Source: Lineus longissimus | Lineage: Eukaryota; Nemertea; Pilidiophora; Heteronemertea; Lineidae | Assembly: GCF_910592395.1 (NCBI RefSeq) | Contig: NW_027020281.1 | Coordinates: 64,001-128,000 of the forward strand | Length of the DNA stretch: 64,000 nucleotides | Direction of reading: 5' to 3' | Shown here: positions 21,498 to 32,160 of the stretch, in pieces | How positions within the stretch are numbered: the stretch's first letter is position 1 | Layout: every line of letters begins with the position of its first letter | Notes under the pieces: model-generated | Told to the model about the DNA's origin: nothing | Seen by the model: only the letters and a program-made list of their open reading frames with translations | The model's database searches: none | Position numbers and translations under genes: made by a program

Positions 21498-21655
21498 TAT
21501 CTAGACCGAATCATTATAAGCCCCATGGCGTAGTCATTTGGTGAAGTCGAGGCGAAAAATTGCTTGGTGTACCTATCAAAGGCCTCCGTACGCCATGGAG
21601 GCGGGGCCATATTCTGATTCAATAATCAATGTTCAACTTTGCACAAATTTTTCAA

Positions 21656-22191
21656 ATTTATTTATTTATTTTTACCCCATCGCAGTCCTGAGACTGGACC
21701 CTTTCGTCTGAAGCCCCCCCCCCCCCCCCCCCCGTCTGAGCAAAACTGTCAAGATTGGTATCAAAAGTCTTGGTACCGGTACCCTTTTGACCCGTAAACA
21801 GGGCTTCGAGATTGTGCTTTCTGGAATTTAAGCCTTTTCTATTCTATTCTACAGTGCGTACACTATGGGTCCCAAGAGGGTTAAATAAAAGAGCACAGTG
21901 TCACTAGGCCTACACCATCAGCCTACATCCCTGGAACAGAGTTCCCTCCATGTACACTGCCCATTGCTTTTGGCTGTGCACGGGCAACGCATAGATGCAT
22001 GACAATGGTGTCAGTAACAAATATGTGGCAGTGATTTAATGGCTTCGTGACCTGACGGCACTTGAAGTTTATTCCACCCAGATGGCACAAATAATCATCA
22101 TGTTTATATTTAACTCATTCAAAAAGAGACAACTCAGACCTTGAATGAATCCCATTCCTGGAGGTCCGGGCTAAACAAACTTCTCTGCCAA
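21656..22191. other. Unassigned spacer with a C20 tract
   Basis: C20 at 21714-21733. Nothing else recognised. Confidence 0.4.
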
Positions 22192-24109
22192 TTTTTAGCT
22201 CAGCTGACAAAGTCAGAGCGTGTAGAATGACAGGTGTATGGGCGGTTATTACCGCAAATAAAGACAAACCAAAGCAAAGACACTTGTGTAGCATATCAAG
22301 GACACGTAGATTGATACTCCTATGTGTGCCACATCAAAGACATCTGGACCATACACCACATCAAAGATAACGATGCGAAGTCAACAGGCGGCGCCACCGT
22401 CTTGGGAAAAGTAAAAACGATTTCGACAACTATAGGTTTTTGTTGATATAAGCGACTATTTTTATTTTTATAATCATTTTTTTCTCGCAGTGAATTTTTT
22501 ATTAATTGATTCAACTTCAATAAGTTAATGAGAAGAAAAATAAATATCTCGACTTGAAAAAAAAATTTAATTTCAAATTTTTTTCTTGACTTGAAAAAAA
22601 ATATCTTGACCAGAAAAAAATCATTTCGACTAGAAAAAAAATCATTTCGACTTTTTGAAGCAAACGGCTTGCCATAGGAGAGAGGTGGCAAATAACAACA
22701 ACGTCAACAGGCATACGGCCGCCAGCAATCTACAGTGGCGCCGCCTGTTGACTTCGCATCGTTATCTTTGATGTGGTGTATGGTCCAGATGTCTTTGATG
22801 TTGTACACACAGGAGTATCAATCTACGTGTCCTTGATATGCTACACAAGTGTCTTTGCTTTGGTTTGTCTTTATTTGCGGTAATAACCGCCCATACAAGT
22901 GGTTCAGAGTGGCGTCTGTTCGTGTGTCAACACCCCTGGGCAAAATGTAACCACAAACCCTAGCACATGACCAAAGTGCTAGACTTAGTGCCCCAAATTT
23001 TCTGAACCTGGGAAAGTTGAATTTTCCGCCATTTGACCTCCGAGAAATCAGTAGGGTTCCAAATTAATATGCAGTCCCCAGACCTCAAATGATTCCAAAC
23101 TGCCACTCAAAGGAAATGATTGTATTATAAGATTATACAAAAAATACCACATGATGGAGCCAGCTGCTTGTAAAAATATAAGCCCATTTGAATTTACTGC
23201 CTCCATACCATCACTTCCTGTACTTTTCGTGCAGATTAGACAATCTTCAAAAGTGAGCATCAGATAGCTTTTTTCCCCTTTTTTTTCATATGGTCCTACT
23301 GCCATGCCAAGGCCTAGGGACAGAAGTCCCCTGGGGGGGGGGGCACTGCTGAGGCTTCACTCTATAGGCCTTTCTACCATCGGGTAACAACCATCACTGA
23401 GATTGATCTGCCCATTGGTTATAACTAAAGCTAAGAATTATGTACTGGAACCCTCCCCTGACTTCCCTTCCCATCCCTCACCATTTCTCTCAATCTTTCA
23501 CTCTGTGCTCCACCTCCACCCCCTCCATCACTCCTCAGATCTTAGGACTGCACATTTCTCCTCTTTCCTCCTTACTGAGCATCCCCCCCTTCTCCTTCAT
23601 TCCTGCCCTCTCACTTTATTGACTTCACCTTCCCCTTCTGCTCCCCTCCACATCACATGCACTCCTGCCTACACTTCGAGGCCCAAGCAATCCTCTCAGC
23701 CATCCTACCCCTGCTTCATGTCCCTCTTCATCAATCCACAGGTCTCAGTGCAACAAGCCCTAACTCCCCCTTCCCCTTCAGCATCCCAATTACTCCTGAG
23801 ATCTCCATCCCCTCAACTCTTGCCTCGAATCACTCTTATCCTCTAAGTACCCCCCCCCCCTCCGTCCTCAGAAGTCGTGTACCGCACAATGAAGGAGTCA
23901 TCTCAGAAGCATAGGCCCTACCAGTTAGCCTTTGATTGCTGAAGATGGAACTGAGGGTTTATCACGGAAGTAGTCTAGAGAGACTAGAGAAATTGATGTG
24001 TTAGCTCCGCAGGGGAGGAAATGTAGGGGTCATGACATAAGTGCTCCTGATGGATCAAATTCTAAGCAGCAGAGTGTCAGCTGAGCGCCAGGCCCTTGGG
24101 CTTCTTGTT
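22192..24109 (-). mobile_element. Hairpin-ended element, reverse-oriented copy with internal insertions
   Basis: The 3' end (TTTTTAGCTCAGCTGACAAAG at 22192) and the 5' end (GCCAGGCCCTTGGGCTTCTTG, about 24085-24105) match the ends of the copies at 10808 and 34523, in reverse. The interior is diverged. It holds the foldback at 22231-22897 and a CT-rich stretch (23440-23860), whose 147-codon frame is low-complexity and not credible. Whether one insertion links both ends is inferred. Confidence 0.5.
22231..22897. mobile_element. Foldback element with ~165-bp arms
   Basis: The left arm from TGTATGGGCGGTTATTACCG pairs with the right arm ending CGGTAATAACCGCCCATACA. The arms extend about 165 bp (to GGCGGCGCCAC on the left, starting near 22736 on the right). 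The loop region is A/T-rich with GACTTGAAAAAAAAAT-type runs. No clear target duplication was found and there is no coding capacity. Confidence 0.75.
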
Positions 24110-24380
24110 CTTTCGTAATCTCTATGAAAGCAGTGAAGCCAGTAATATTGTGTGTGTACATTATTAATTATGATTGATTGTATTTGTTTCATTAGCACCA
24201 CCCATCTCTTTGCACGCTAGGGGCCCATGTACATTCCATTAGAAAGATCCTGGTTCCCCTGACTCTCATCTTTTCCTCTTCTGACTATATTTGCACCTGG
24301 TTTATTGTAATCACTCCCTAAAAAGTTTTGTACAACTTTATGGAACAATAAACTTTTTCTGAATCTGAATCTGAATCATT
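24110..24380 (+). mobile_element. LINE 3' untranslated tail
   Basis: Ends in AATAAACTTTTTC followed by (TGAATC)n, an arrangement typical of LINE 3' ends. No upstream coding region of the same element is recognisable. It could alternatively be a processed-transcript end. Confidence 0.45.
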
Positions 24381-26111
24381 GAGTCATGTCAGTCACTCCG
24401 GCTGCTCCGGGGGGGGGGGGGGTCACTTCCTATAAGTTGTGTAGCACATCACCGTACCAAAAATCGCGGGTAAGCGGGGGGGGGGGGGGGGGGGCTGGGG
24501 GGTTCGAGCCGCATCAGCGGGACCCGCGCGGGTGCCAAGATAAGCCCTCTATTTCACACCAGACCCCGCAGAAAGCCCACGGGAATCCTTCCAAAAACCC
24601 TCACTAGCACTTTAGCCCTTTCTTTGCAACAGTTGTGGCCGAAATACCTTGCAAAAAGCACGAAGAAACGCCGTCTTTTGATGGTGCCCGACCTAGATTT
24701 CATCATGCACGGAGCATTTTCGCGCCACAGTTGGTCGGCATGCTGGCAATTTTGTCCTCCGTTCGGGAGGGGTGGGGATTTGCATTTTTATGAAAGTTGC
24801 ACAGCTATAGGCCTACCCGAGAATTCCTCGGGAGAGTACCCATACGCATCCACTTGTCCATTTAAGAGAATGGCTACGACCAAATCAAAGCCACAGCTCT
24901 ACCCGACCAATTATTTTAGCATCCTAAACAACCTGGGCACGTTATTGATCGACGAAGTGGACCCTCCAAGAATTTGCAGGTTCCCAGGATGGAGATGCAA
25001 ACCTGAGAGCTATTCGCGTAGGCTACTCTCCTGCGGCATATTAGGGTAAGGGGTGGGGATTGAAAAGTAGCCTACCCCGCCAAAAGGGGTGGGGATCAAA
25101 AGTTGCTGTTACCCGCTGTAAGGGGCTTAATGATGTGGAGTACTGTCATGTGCTACACACCTTTCCGGGGGGGGGGGGGGGGGGGGGGCGCTCATGTCTC
25201 AGATATGAGCTCGCTGGTTTGGGGCTCGACTGCATGTAGCATACATAGGCCTAGTCTACGTCGCATAGAGCAACATGTTTTTTTTTCTCTGTAAACAGAT
25301 AAGGTGACTAGAAATTTCACAGCTCTTAAAGGAGCACTGTATTCGATGCAGAAAACTCTCAATTGATTATTAAAACCCTTACGTTCCCAACCGCGCTTTT
25401 TGGCGCGGTGGCCCCCCCCCCCCCCCCTCCCGGAAAATGGTCCAAAAGGTCGAAATTTAGCATATAAATCGGTTTTTCGCGCCCAATTGTCTCTAAAAAT
25501 CGCCGGCCGGCGATTTTTACCCACCCCTGCTTTTATTCTCACGGAAATGGGGCATTTTTTCGGGGCCTAAAAGCACTTCTTTTTTCATTGGCTCTCATTG
25601 ACTTTTAGCCAAGAAAACACAGTTTCCAATGCTGTGTGATCACTGGATTTTATCTGGAATTTAGAATGCCTGCATTCCACTGCTAAACACCTAGGCCTAG
25701 ACCTAATTTTGATATTTATCGCCCCAAATTTCATGAATAACCTTCAGGAATCTCGGTTGCTGTCATATCACCTTGACGGCAACCATTTGGACTACAACTG
25801 GACCAAACCTCACTCGATTTGATCGAAGCACGAATGAACGTGCCAAGGTTACGTCAACCTAGTATGATGCCCAACAAAAAGGAAGCAATGTCAGACCATT
25901 TTCAAAGTATTTTGGACCTTTAAGGACTGCCCTACCTTGGGCCCCCATTTATGCATTGAGACAGCGCTAGCTAAATATAGCACTGTTATGAACGCAGTGT
26001 ATACATGCATCGATTGGGGTACTGTATGGGGCAGGCAGCGTGTGTGGAGAGCACATTAATATCGTAAAGGCCTACATTTCTCCTTTAATGACAGAGTGTG
26101 ACCTAGGAGCG
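24381..26111. other. Unassigned stretch with four long G/C tracts
   Basis: Holds G14 (24409), G19 (24476), G22 (25167) and C16 (25412). The 141-codon frame at 24624-25049 lacks recognisable motifs and splice context, so I do not call it. Sequence around 25380-25560 resembles a diverged repeat but has no partner here. Confidence 0.4.
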
Positions 26112-26410
26112 TTTTTGGCTCACCTGTGGTGAGCCTTTACCATGACGCAGTGTCCGTCGTCGTCCGTCGTCCGTCGTCCGTCGTCGTTAGACATGGGTGG
26201 CACGTTTTGTAACCGCTGAAGCTATTGAACTCAAACTTGGTACACAAGTACCCCTAGGTGACCGCTACTCAGAGACCAAATCCCTGCCTTATATGTTTCA
26301 TGGTTTGGCCACCAGGGGGCCAAAGGTCAAAAATGAAAAAATGCGTTTTCTCCCTTATTACTGGTCCAAAAAATTTGAAAAAAATATGGTAGGTGCTTCT
26401 ACTAATAGTA
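26112..26410 (-). mobile_element. Terminal fragment of the hairpin-ended repeat system
   Basis: Starts TTTTTGGCTCACCTGTGGTG with hairpin GGCTCACC...GGTGAGCC, then TCCGTCGTC satellite and a block shared with 40130-40260 (TTGAACTCAAACTTGGTACAC and CCACCAGGGGGCCAAA). It is a 3' end in reverse orientation, cut off at about 26410. Confidence 0.65.
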
Positions 26411-26416
26411 CATCAC

Positions 26417-26570
26417 ATAGTCATCATCGTGACAGTCGGTTGTGACCCTGACCATTGATTGTGATTGTGACGAATCGTCTTCCTGATCAACGGTCATCAT
26501 TGTGGACAGTCGGTTGTGACCCTGACCATTGATTGTGATCCGGGACCAATCGTCTTCCTGATCTGAATCT
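26417..26570. repeat. Two-copy tandem repeat (~80 bp)
   Basis: The block from GACAGTCGGTTGTGACCCTG to AATCGTCTTCCTGATC appears twice with small changes. No function suggested. Confidence 0.75.
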
Positions 26571-27303
26571 GCAGTAAAACCGAATAAAAGTGGTGTTTAG
26601 CGATGCTGATTATCGACCTGATCACCCTAATTATCGACCTGGGATGATCACTGTCAGTCGGGCCGTCATGTGTATTCGTCTGCTATAAATAGTTCTCATG
26701 TAATCAGACAAAATAAGGTACTTTAGGATTACTGTTTTTTGGGAGAAATCAGTTAGACTTGCTAAGATAGAAAAGTTGATTCAATACTGCACAGGGGCGT
26801 AGGAGCGAAGCCACGGGGGGGGGGGGCTGGGCTAGGCCCCTGTCCCAGCCTTCCCTCTCCCGGTGACTCAGGAACATTCCAGATACATGTACTGCCAACT
26901 GGGCACCTGTATGACCAAGATATCAAGTGCCGATCTTGGTACAACGACGTACTGCTGAGCGTGAATCTCCGTCCATAACTTACCAGCTTGGAATAAATAT
27001 ATATTTTTAGAGTGATAAATGTTACTGGCCTCATTATGACGGAGGGAGAGAAAAAAATAGAAAATACCAATTAAAGAGGTCTTCACCAAGGAGACAATAG
27101 CAAAGGAATAACGACTTTGGATCCTTACCAGTAGTGAAATATGTGTAAATCAAATCTTATGAATAGGCTTTTTTCATAACGTATTCTCCTCATTGTCCGC
27201 ACAGCGTTTTTCTTTGTATTCGAGCGCACGGACAATAGCGAAGCACTCTCATGATAAAACCCTAATGAGTTAGTATGCCCACAGGAAAGGCCAGTGTAAG
27301 CGC
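26571..27303. other. Spacer downstream of the BEL/Pao frame
   Basis: Holds G12 at 26815-26826. I looked here for BEL/Pao integrase or a 3' LTR and found neither. Confidence 0.45.
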
Positions 27304-30300
27304 TTACAGTCTAGACCAATCAGAGTACTTGGTGAATTTATCTAGGAGGGCAGTTTTCTCTATCGCTCCAGTGGCCATGACCTGGACCCTTTTGACTTCC
27401 GGGTCGTCTGACGTGATGAGCAGTGGACTGGTACTTTCAGCAGGGATCTCTTCTTTCCACAGAAATGGTGGTCCTTGGAACCAATTGGAGGTCGTCAGCT
27501 CATTGGCTTTTAAGCCTCTGGAAGCAAAATCTGCCGGATTCTCGTTTGTCGACACATACCTCCATTGGTCTGGGCTGGATGATTCATGGATCCGCTGGAT
27601 TCTATTTGCCACAAAGATGTGAAATCTACGGGCTTCATTTTTTATATATCCGAGGACAACCTTGGAGTCTGTCCAAAAAATGTTCTTCAGCCCAGAGTTG
27701 GCCAGTTCATGGTTCAGAAGATCACATATCTTCACTGACACCACTGCAGCCTGCAGCTCTAACCTAGGTATTGTAACCGGTTTTAGTGGGGCTACACGAG
27801 CTTTCGCCATCACCAAGGAGCAGTAAACCTGGCCCTGCATGTCTACTTGCCTCAAATATGAGCACTGTCCGTATCCTGTGAGGGATGCGTCTGAAAAGTG
27901 ATGTAGCTCAGCAGATTTGACCGTACCAAATTCAGAGGGCTTGTAGCATCTTTGGATCTTGAGGTTGCTGAGGTTGTGAAGGTCCTGCCTCCAGTCCTCC
28001 CACCGTGGTCTTAATTCATCGGGAAGTGGCTGGTCCCAGTCGGTGTTGTTTCTACAAAGTTGCTGGAGGATCATTTTTCCTCGCAGAATGAGTGGCGCCA
28101 GAAATCCCAGGGGGTCGAATACAGATGAAACCATTGACAAGATCCCACGACGTGTAAGGGGTTGATCTTGAATTGTGATTCTGAACTGGAAGGCATCGGA
28201 TTCAGCACTCCACTGGATTCGTAGGGCTCGCTCAATGGGCAATGGATCTAATGTTAGGTCAAGATTCATCAGGTCTTTTGCTCGTTCCGAAACAGGGATG
28301 GAATCCAGCACTTCCCGGCTGTTAGACGTGAACTTGTGCAGCCTGAGCTTACCCTTGGCGCAGATCTCTCTTGCCTGATCAACTACTTTGATGGCAGCTG
28401 TTGTCTCTTCAAAGCTTGTCAGGCCATCGTCCATATAGAAATCTTGCGATATGAACTTTGAAGCCTCAAGTCCGATGTCTTGGTATATATTGGCGATGTA
28501 CTTTAGGCCATATATGGCGCAGCCTGGTGATGATGCAGCACCAAATAGGTGTACATTCATCCTATACTCTGACGGTTCTGTGTTGAGGTTTCCTCCTTCC
28601 CACCATAAGAAATGGAGATAATTTCTATCCTCTTGGCGAACTCTGAAGGAATGAAACATCCGCTCAATATCGCACATGGCAGCGATGCGTCCTTTCCGGA
28701 AGCGGCACAAAACCCCAACGAGAGTGTTCATTTGGTCAGGGCCTTGGAGCAGATGATCGTTAAGACTCGTGCCACGGAATTTTGCTGCACAGTCAAAGAC
28801 AACTCGTATCTTCTCTGGCTTCTTTGGGTGGTACACCCCATGGTGTGGGATATACCACTTAACGTCATTGTCTTGAATATTTGGAACTTTTTCGGCCTCC
28901 CCCTTCAAAATGATGTCTTCCATAAATGTTTGGTAATCCTTGAAATATTTGGAATCCTTCATAAACTTCCTGCGGAGGTGTTCAAGACGGATTTTTGCTA
29001 CCGACTTGTTGTCAGGAAGATTTGGCTTGTCCTTCTTAAATGGCAGTGGCATCGTAACGTAACCATCCTCAGATTGGTGCGTCGTTGAGTTTAGGATGTC
29101 TAAGAATCGAATATCTTCTTGTGATACTTTCTTCCCATCATCCTTCCTCTCATGGAAGTCTGACTCCAAAATGTCTCTTATTTCTTGGGCCTTCAATTTT
29201 TCTTCTTTGACATTTGTCCTGAGAACAAAATGTGCTTCTGTGGGTAAGCCAATGGGTATTTGAAGGTTTGTTGGAACTTTTCTTGAAACAGTGAGGCAGG
29301 TCAGACCTATGGCATCTCCTGAATCCTCTCTCGGGGTGACACCACCCACAATGCTCCATCCCAAATCAGTCTGAATTGCGAAGGGTTCGGATCCCTTACC
29401 TGTGATGGCTCGTCTTGGTGCTAACGCCTGTGGGCAGTTGTAGCCGATCAATAGACCAACCTCGCAGTCGAACAGTGGCGGGATTCTGTCCAGAATCTCT
29501 CCCATGTGAGGCCACCGTCTGGCGGTTTCTCTGGTCGGAATGTGGGACCTTTCCATTGGGATGAAGTCCCGGGAATACGTAGGAGGTAGGTTTATCCTAA
29601 TGCTGGATTCATATCCCCTTACAACAAGACCCCGAAACTTTCTGCAGGGAATTGTTTTGTCCTTTGACGTCATCGTGGTCAGCTTTAACTCCACTGGGGT
29701 AGAGTGTCGGCGAACCTCTTCTTGGCTTTTGTAAAGGGAGTCTGTTGTGTCACCAAGGACAAACGTCGTGTCAGATTGTGAATCCAAAAGAGCATAAACC
29801 AGATGCTCCTCATCTGGGGAAGACCGGTCGGCGATCCACACTGGCACTACCATGGATGACATGGAATCTATGTTGTTACTTGAAAGTCCACAAAAATTTC
29901 TTGCTGTCGCCTCAGTTGTAAATGGGTTAGGAGATTTCTTAGTTGTACCATCTTTGGTTGGAGTTGAACTCGGCCTTTTGAAGTTTCTTTCTTCATGGAG
30001 GCTGGTGGGGTGTTTGCCCTTGCATGATTTGCACACACTCCTCTGCTTGCAAAATTTTGCCTGGTGGCCGTGGCCTAGGCAACCAAAACAGAGTTCCTTG
30101 CTCTTGACAAATTCTTGCCTCTCCATGAGGGGTTTTCCTGCCAGTGTCTTGCATTCTTGAACCTGATGATTATCTCTTCTGCAAAAAGCACACTTTGCCT
30201 TACCAGTGCCTTCCTCTCGCCCACCCGTTGTGAAAGTTCTCGCCCCAGCGCTTCTGGTCGGCTTGTCTCGTTCTTTCTCGGAGTTGCCTCGTAGGGAAGT

Positions 30301-32160
30301 GAGGGAGGTGATAGGGTCACAAGCAATGGTTGCCTCATCCTTGACAAACTTCACAAATTCGCTAAAGCGTGGGAACGAGTCGGTCGGGCCCTTCAATCTT
30401 GCAACTACACGGCCCCATCTCCCAGCAAGCCAGTCGGGAAGTTTTTGCAGGAGTCTTCTGTTTTCTCGACAATCATTTAGAACCTCAAGTCCTCTTATGT
30501 CTGTCATAGCTGCTTGACATTGTTGAAGAAAATCAGCAAACTGTCTGAGACCTTTGCTGTCCTTAGGACCAATCTTTGGCCAGGCGTCTAATTTGTCTCG
30601 AAACGCTTCAGTGATCATAAACGGGTTGCCATATCGATCTTCAAGTGTCTCTTTGGCTTTCTCAAATGCATTTTCTGTATTTAGGAGAAAATACCCGTTT
30701 ACAGCTTCCTTGGCAGGGCCGCCGACATACTTCTTCAAGTAATGTATTCTTTCCTGACCTGGAATACCTCTACTCTCTATCAAAGCTGAAAATGAAGCTC
30801 TCCAATCTGGGTATAATAAGGCATCCCCGTTGAAGACTGGTGGCTCTGGGACTGGTAAGCGACTTAACGTAACAGAGGCTGCAAGGGCTTCAGCAATCAT
30901 CCTTATGTCATTCCCAGTTGCTGGCGGGTGCCATACAGGAGCGGTGGGGTTCATGGAAGGAGACGTCGTCAGCCTGTCGTCAACTCTTGGAATACTTTCT
31001 ATCTTCATTTGTTGTGTTGGAATTTCGGGAACCTTTTGCTCCTGAAACTGAAATGCAGTCTCTATCTTGGACTGTGACACTGATGGTACGCCTACATACT
31101 TACCATTCTTCGACAAGCTTGTGTCTGCTCTTCTCTCACTCTGTTCTTTCCTAAAGTTGACTGTGTTATGTATCTTCAGACTCTGTCTGCTTCTGGCTTT
31201 ACTCCCTCTACTTTCTCTCTCTTCCTCTTCAAAGACCCTAAGTTTGGCTTCTTCAATTCTTAGTTTCTTCGCTGTTTTCTGTTGCTCTATTTCACGACGT
31301 TTTCGTGCAATTTCAGCATCTATTTCCAGCCGCCTGGCCTTCTCAGCTGCTTCTCTTCGGGCAGTTTGGGCTGCTTGTTCAGCTTCTTCAAGGGCACGGC
31401 GCTTGGCTTCTTCGAGCTGGAGTTTGATTAGTTCATCTTCTTTCTCAGCTTCTTCTCGCTGTGCGTCTAATTCCGCTTGCAGGGCAGCTGCTTGTGCAGC
31501 AGATTCTCTTCGGAGTGAAGATTTGGTAGATGCGCGCGAGTGATGGCTAGAAAAGATTGACAACCCTGATTGGCTGATAGGCCTCTCTGGAATCTCACCC
31601 TTTACTGAGTCAATGGCACCAGCTGTCAATGCATTTAGAGCATCGACAGCTCTCCTGACTTCGGAGGGAGGGGAACCACTGCTCACTCTCCTAACCTTGT
31701 TATAGATTGTGTTGACCTCACTTATGCGCTCTTTTAGGTCCTCTTCTAACGACCGCTGGAAATCTGGTAACTTATGTAGGGCAGTTTTTGCTGCCAGGTC
31801 TTCAGCAGACCGTGAAGCCACCTTGCATTCCTTGGCCTTTTCCCAAAAATGATCAATGAGATCTTCTGTTTCCCTCTGCTTGGCCTTATCAGTCAGTCTC
31901 TCTGATCTCCTAGGCTGCTGCCTTGCTGTGTCCTCATTAACATCGACAGCTCTTTTTTCTTCCTCTTTCTCTTTCTTTTTCTCTTTCTCTGGGTTTTTCA
32001 CTTCATTGCTTGCCCATTTTGGTTCGTCTTGGTCTGCTTCCTTGGCCTCATTCTCTTGCTCGGTCGGGACATTTTCACCAGTCTCACCAACAGGTGGAGT
32101 ATGAACCTCTGCCTCGATTATGACCTCTGCTTGAGGAGGCTCTTCCTTCTCTGAACTCAT
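27304..32160 (-). CDS. BEL/Pao retrotransposon Gag-Pol, open but lacking integrase
   Basis: One uninterrupted frame of 1618 codons from the ATG at 32160. Order: charged, coiled-coil-rich N-terminus (about 1-340, many Glu/Lys/Arg); a DUF1759-like Gag core (from about 433, LPVPEPPVFNGD...); two zinc knuckles (C-x2-C-x4-H-x4-C at about 656 and CFGCLGHGHQAKFC at about 690); aspartic protease with DSQSD at about 792; reverse transcriptase with FYMDDGL at about 1241; RNase H from about 1420 (HHFSDASLTGYG, WTDSK at about 1495, ENPADFASRG at about 1555). It stops at SDWSRL, just where such proteins continue into integrase, and none follows. The 5' start is chosen because it is the first ATG of the frame. 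The open state suggests recent activity or rescue in trans. Confidence 0.92.
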   Translation of the reverse strand: MSSEKEEPPQAEVIIEAEVHTPPVGETGENVPTEQENEAKEADQDEPKWASNEVKNPEKEKKKEKEEEKRAVDVNEDTARQQPRRSERLTDKAKQRETEDLIDHFWEKAKECKVASRSAEDLAAKTALHKLPDFQRSLEEDLKERISEVNTIYNKVRRVSSGSPPSEVRRAVDALNALTAGAIDSVKGEIPERPISQSGLSIFSSHHSRASTKSSLRRESAAQAAALQAELDAQREEAEKEDELIKLQLEEAKRRALEEAEQAAQTARREAAEKARRLEIDAEIARKRREIEQQKTAKKLRIEEAKLRVFEEEERESRGSKARSRQSLKIHNTVNFRKEQSERRADTSLSKNGKYVGVPSVSQSKIETAFQFQEQKVPEIPTQQMKIESIPRVDDRLTTSPSMNPTAPVWHPPATGNDIRMIAEALAASVTLSRLPVPEPPVFNGDALLYPDWRASFSALIESRGIPGQERIHYLKKYVGGPAKEAVNGYFLLNTENAFEKAKETLEDRYGNPFMITEAFRDKLDAWPKIGPKDSKGLRQFADFLQQCQAAMTDIRGLEVLNDCRENRRLLQKLPDWLAGRWGRVVARLKGPTDSFPRFSEFVKFVKDEATIACDPITSLTSLRGNSEKERDKPTRSAGARTFTTGGREEGTGKAKCAFCRRDNHQVQECKTLAGKPLMERQEFVKSKELCFGCLGHGHQAKFCKQRSVCKSCKGKHPTSLHEERNFKRPSSTPTKDGTTKKSPNPFTTEATARNFCGLSSNNIDSMSSMVVPVWIADRSSPDEEHLVYALLDSQSDTTFVLGDTTDSLYKSQEEVRRHSTPVELKLTTMTSKDKTIPCRKFRGLVVRGYESSIRINLPPTYSRDFIPMERSHIPTRETARRWPHMGEILDRIPPLFDCEVGLLIGYNCPQALAPRRAITGKGSEPFAIQTDLGWSIVGGVTPREDSGDAIGLTCLTVSRKVPTNLQIPIGLPTEAHFVLRTNVKEEKLKAQEIRDILESDFHERKDDGKKVSQEDIRFLDILNSTTHQSEDGYVTMPLPFKKDKPNLPDNKSVAKIRLEHLRRKFMKDSKYFKDYQTFMEDIILKGEAEKVPNIQDNDVKWYIPHHGVYHPKKPEKIRVVFDCAAKFRGTSLNDHLLQGPDQMNTLVGVLCRFRKGRIAAMCDIERMFHSFRVRQEDRNYLHFLWWEGGNLNTEPSEYRMNVHLFGAASSPGCAIYGLKYIANIYQDIGLEASKFISQDFYMDDGLTSFEETTAAIKVVDQAREICAKGKLRLHKFTSNSREVLDSIPVSERAKDLMNLDLTLDPLPIERALRIQWSAESDAFQFRITIQDQPLTRRGILSMVSSVFDPLGFLAPLILRGKMILQQLCRNNTDWDQPLPDELRPRWEDWRQDLHNLSNLKIQRCYKPSEFGTVKSAELHHFSDASLTGYGQCSYLRQVDMQGQVYCSLVMAKARVAPLKPVTIPRLELQAAVVSVKICDLLNHELANSGLKNIFWTDSKVVLGYIKNEARRFHIFVANRIQRIHESSSPDQWRYVSTNENPADFASRGLKANELTTSNWFQGPPFLWKEEIPAESTSPLLITSDDPEVKRVQVMATGAIEKTALLDKFTKYSDWSRL

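Larger units (their letters stand above)
18400..21655 (+). repeat. ~160-bp satellite array, interrupted by two insertions
   Basis: Units are marked by GGGGCCAT(G/A)CTC(C/T)GATTC at 18404, 18566, 18713, 18875, 20369, 20529, 20680, 20841 and 21603. Spacing is 147-162 bp where uninterrupted. Each unit also has AACTTTGCACAAA, GAATCATTATTAGCC, TAGTCATTCGGT and TTGCTTGGCGTACCTAT. Two mobile elements (18960-20287 and 20911-21497) have inserted and duplicated satellite sequence at their borders. Short reading frames in the array are not genes. Confidence 0.9.

Noticed and set aside
23403-23846. 147-codon Pro/Ser/Leu-rich frame.
   Set aside because: Composition follows a CT-rich stretch, and a shifted overlapping frame is also open. 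No motif.
24624-25049. 141-codon frame.
   Set aside because: No family signature, no exon borders, and flanked by G tracts in repeat-like DNA.
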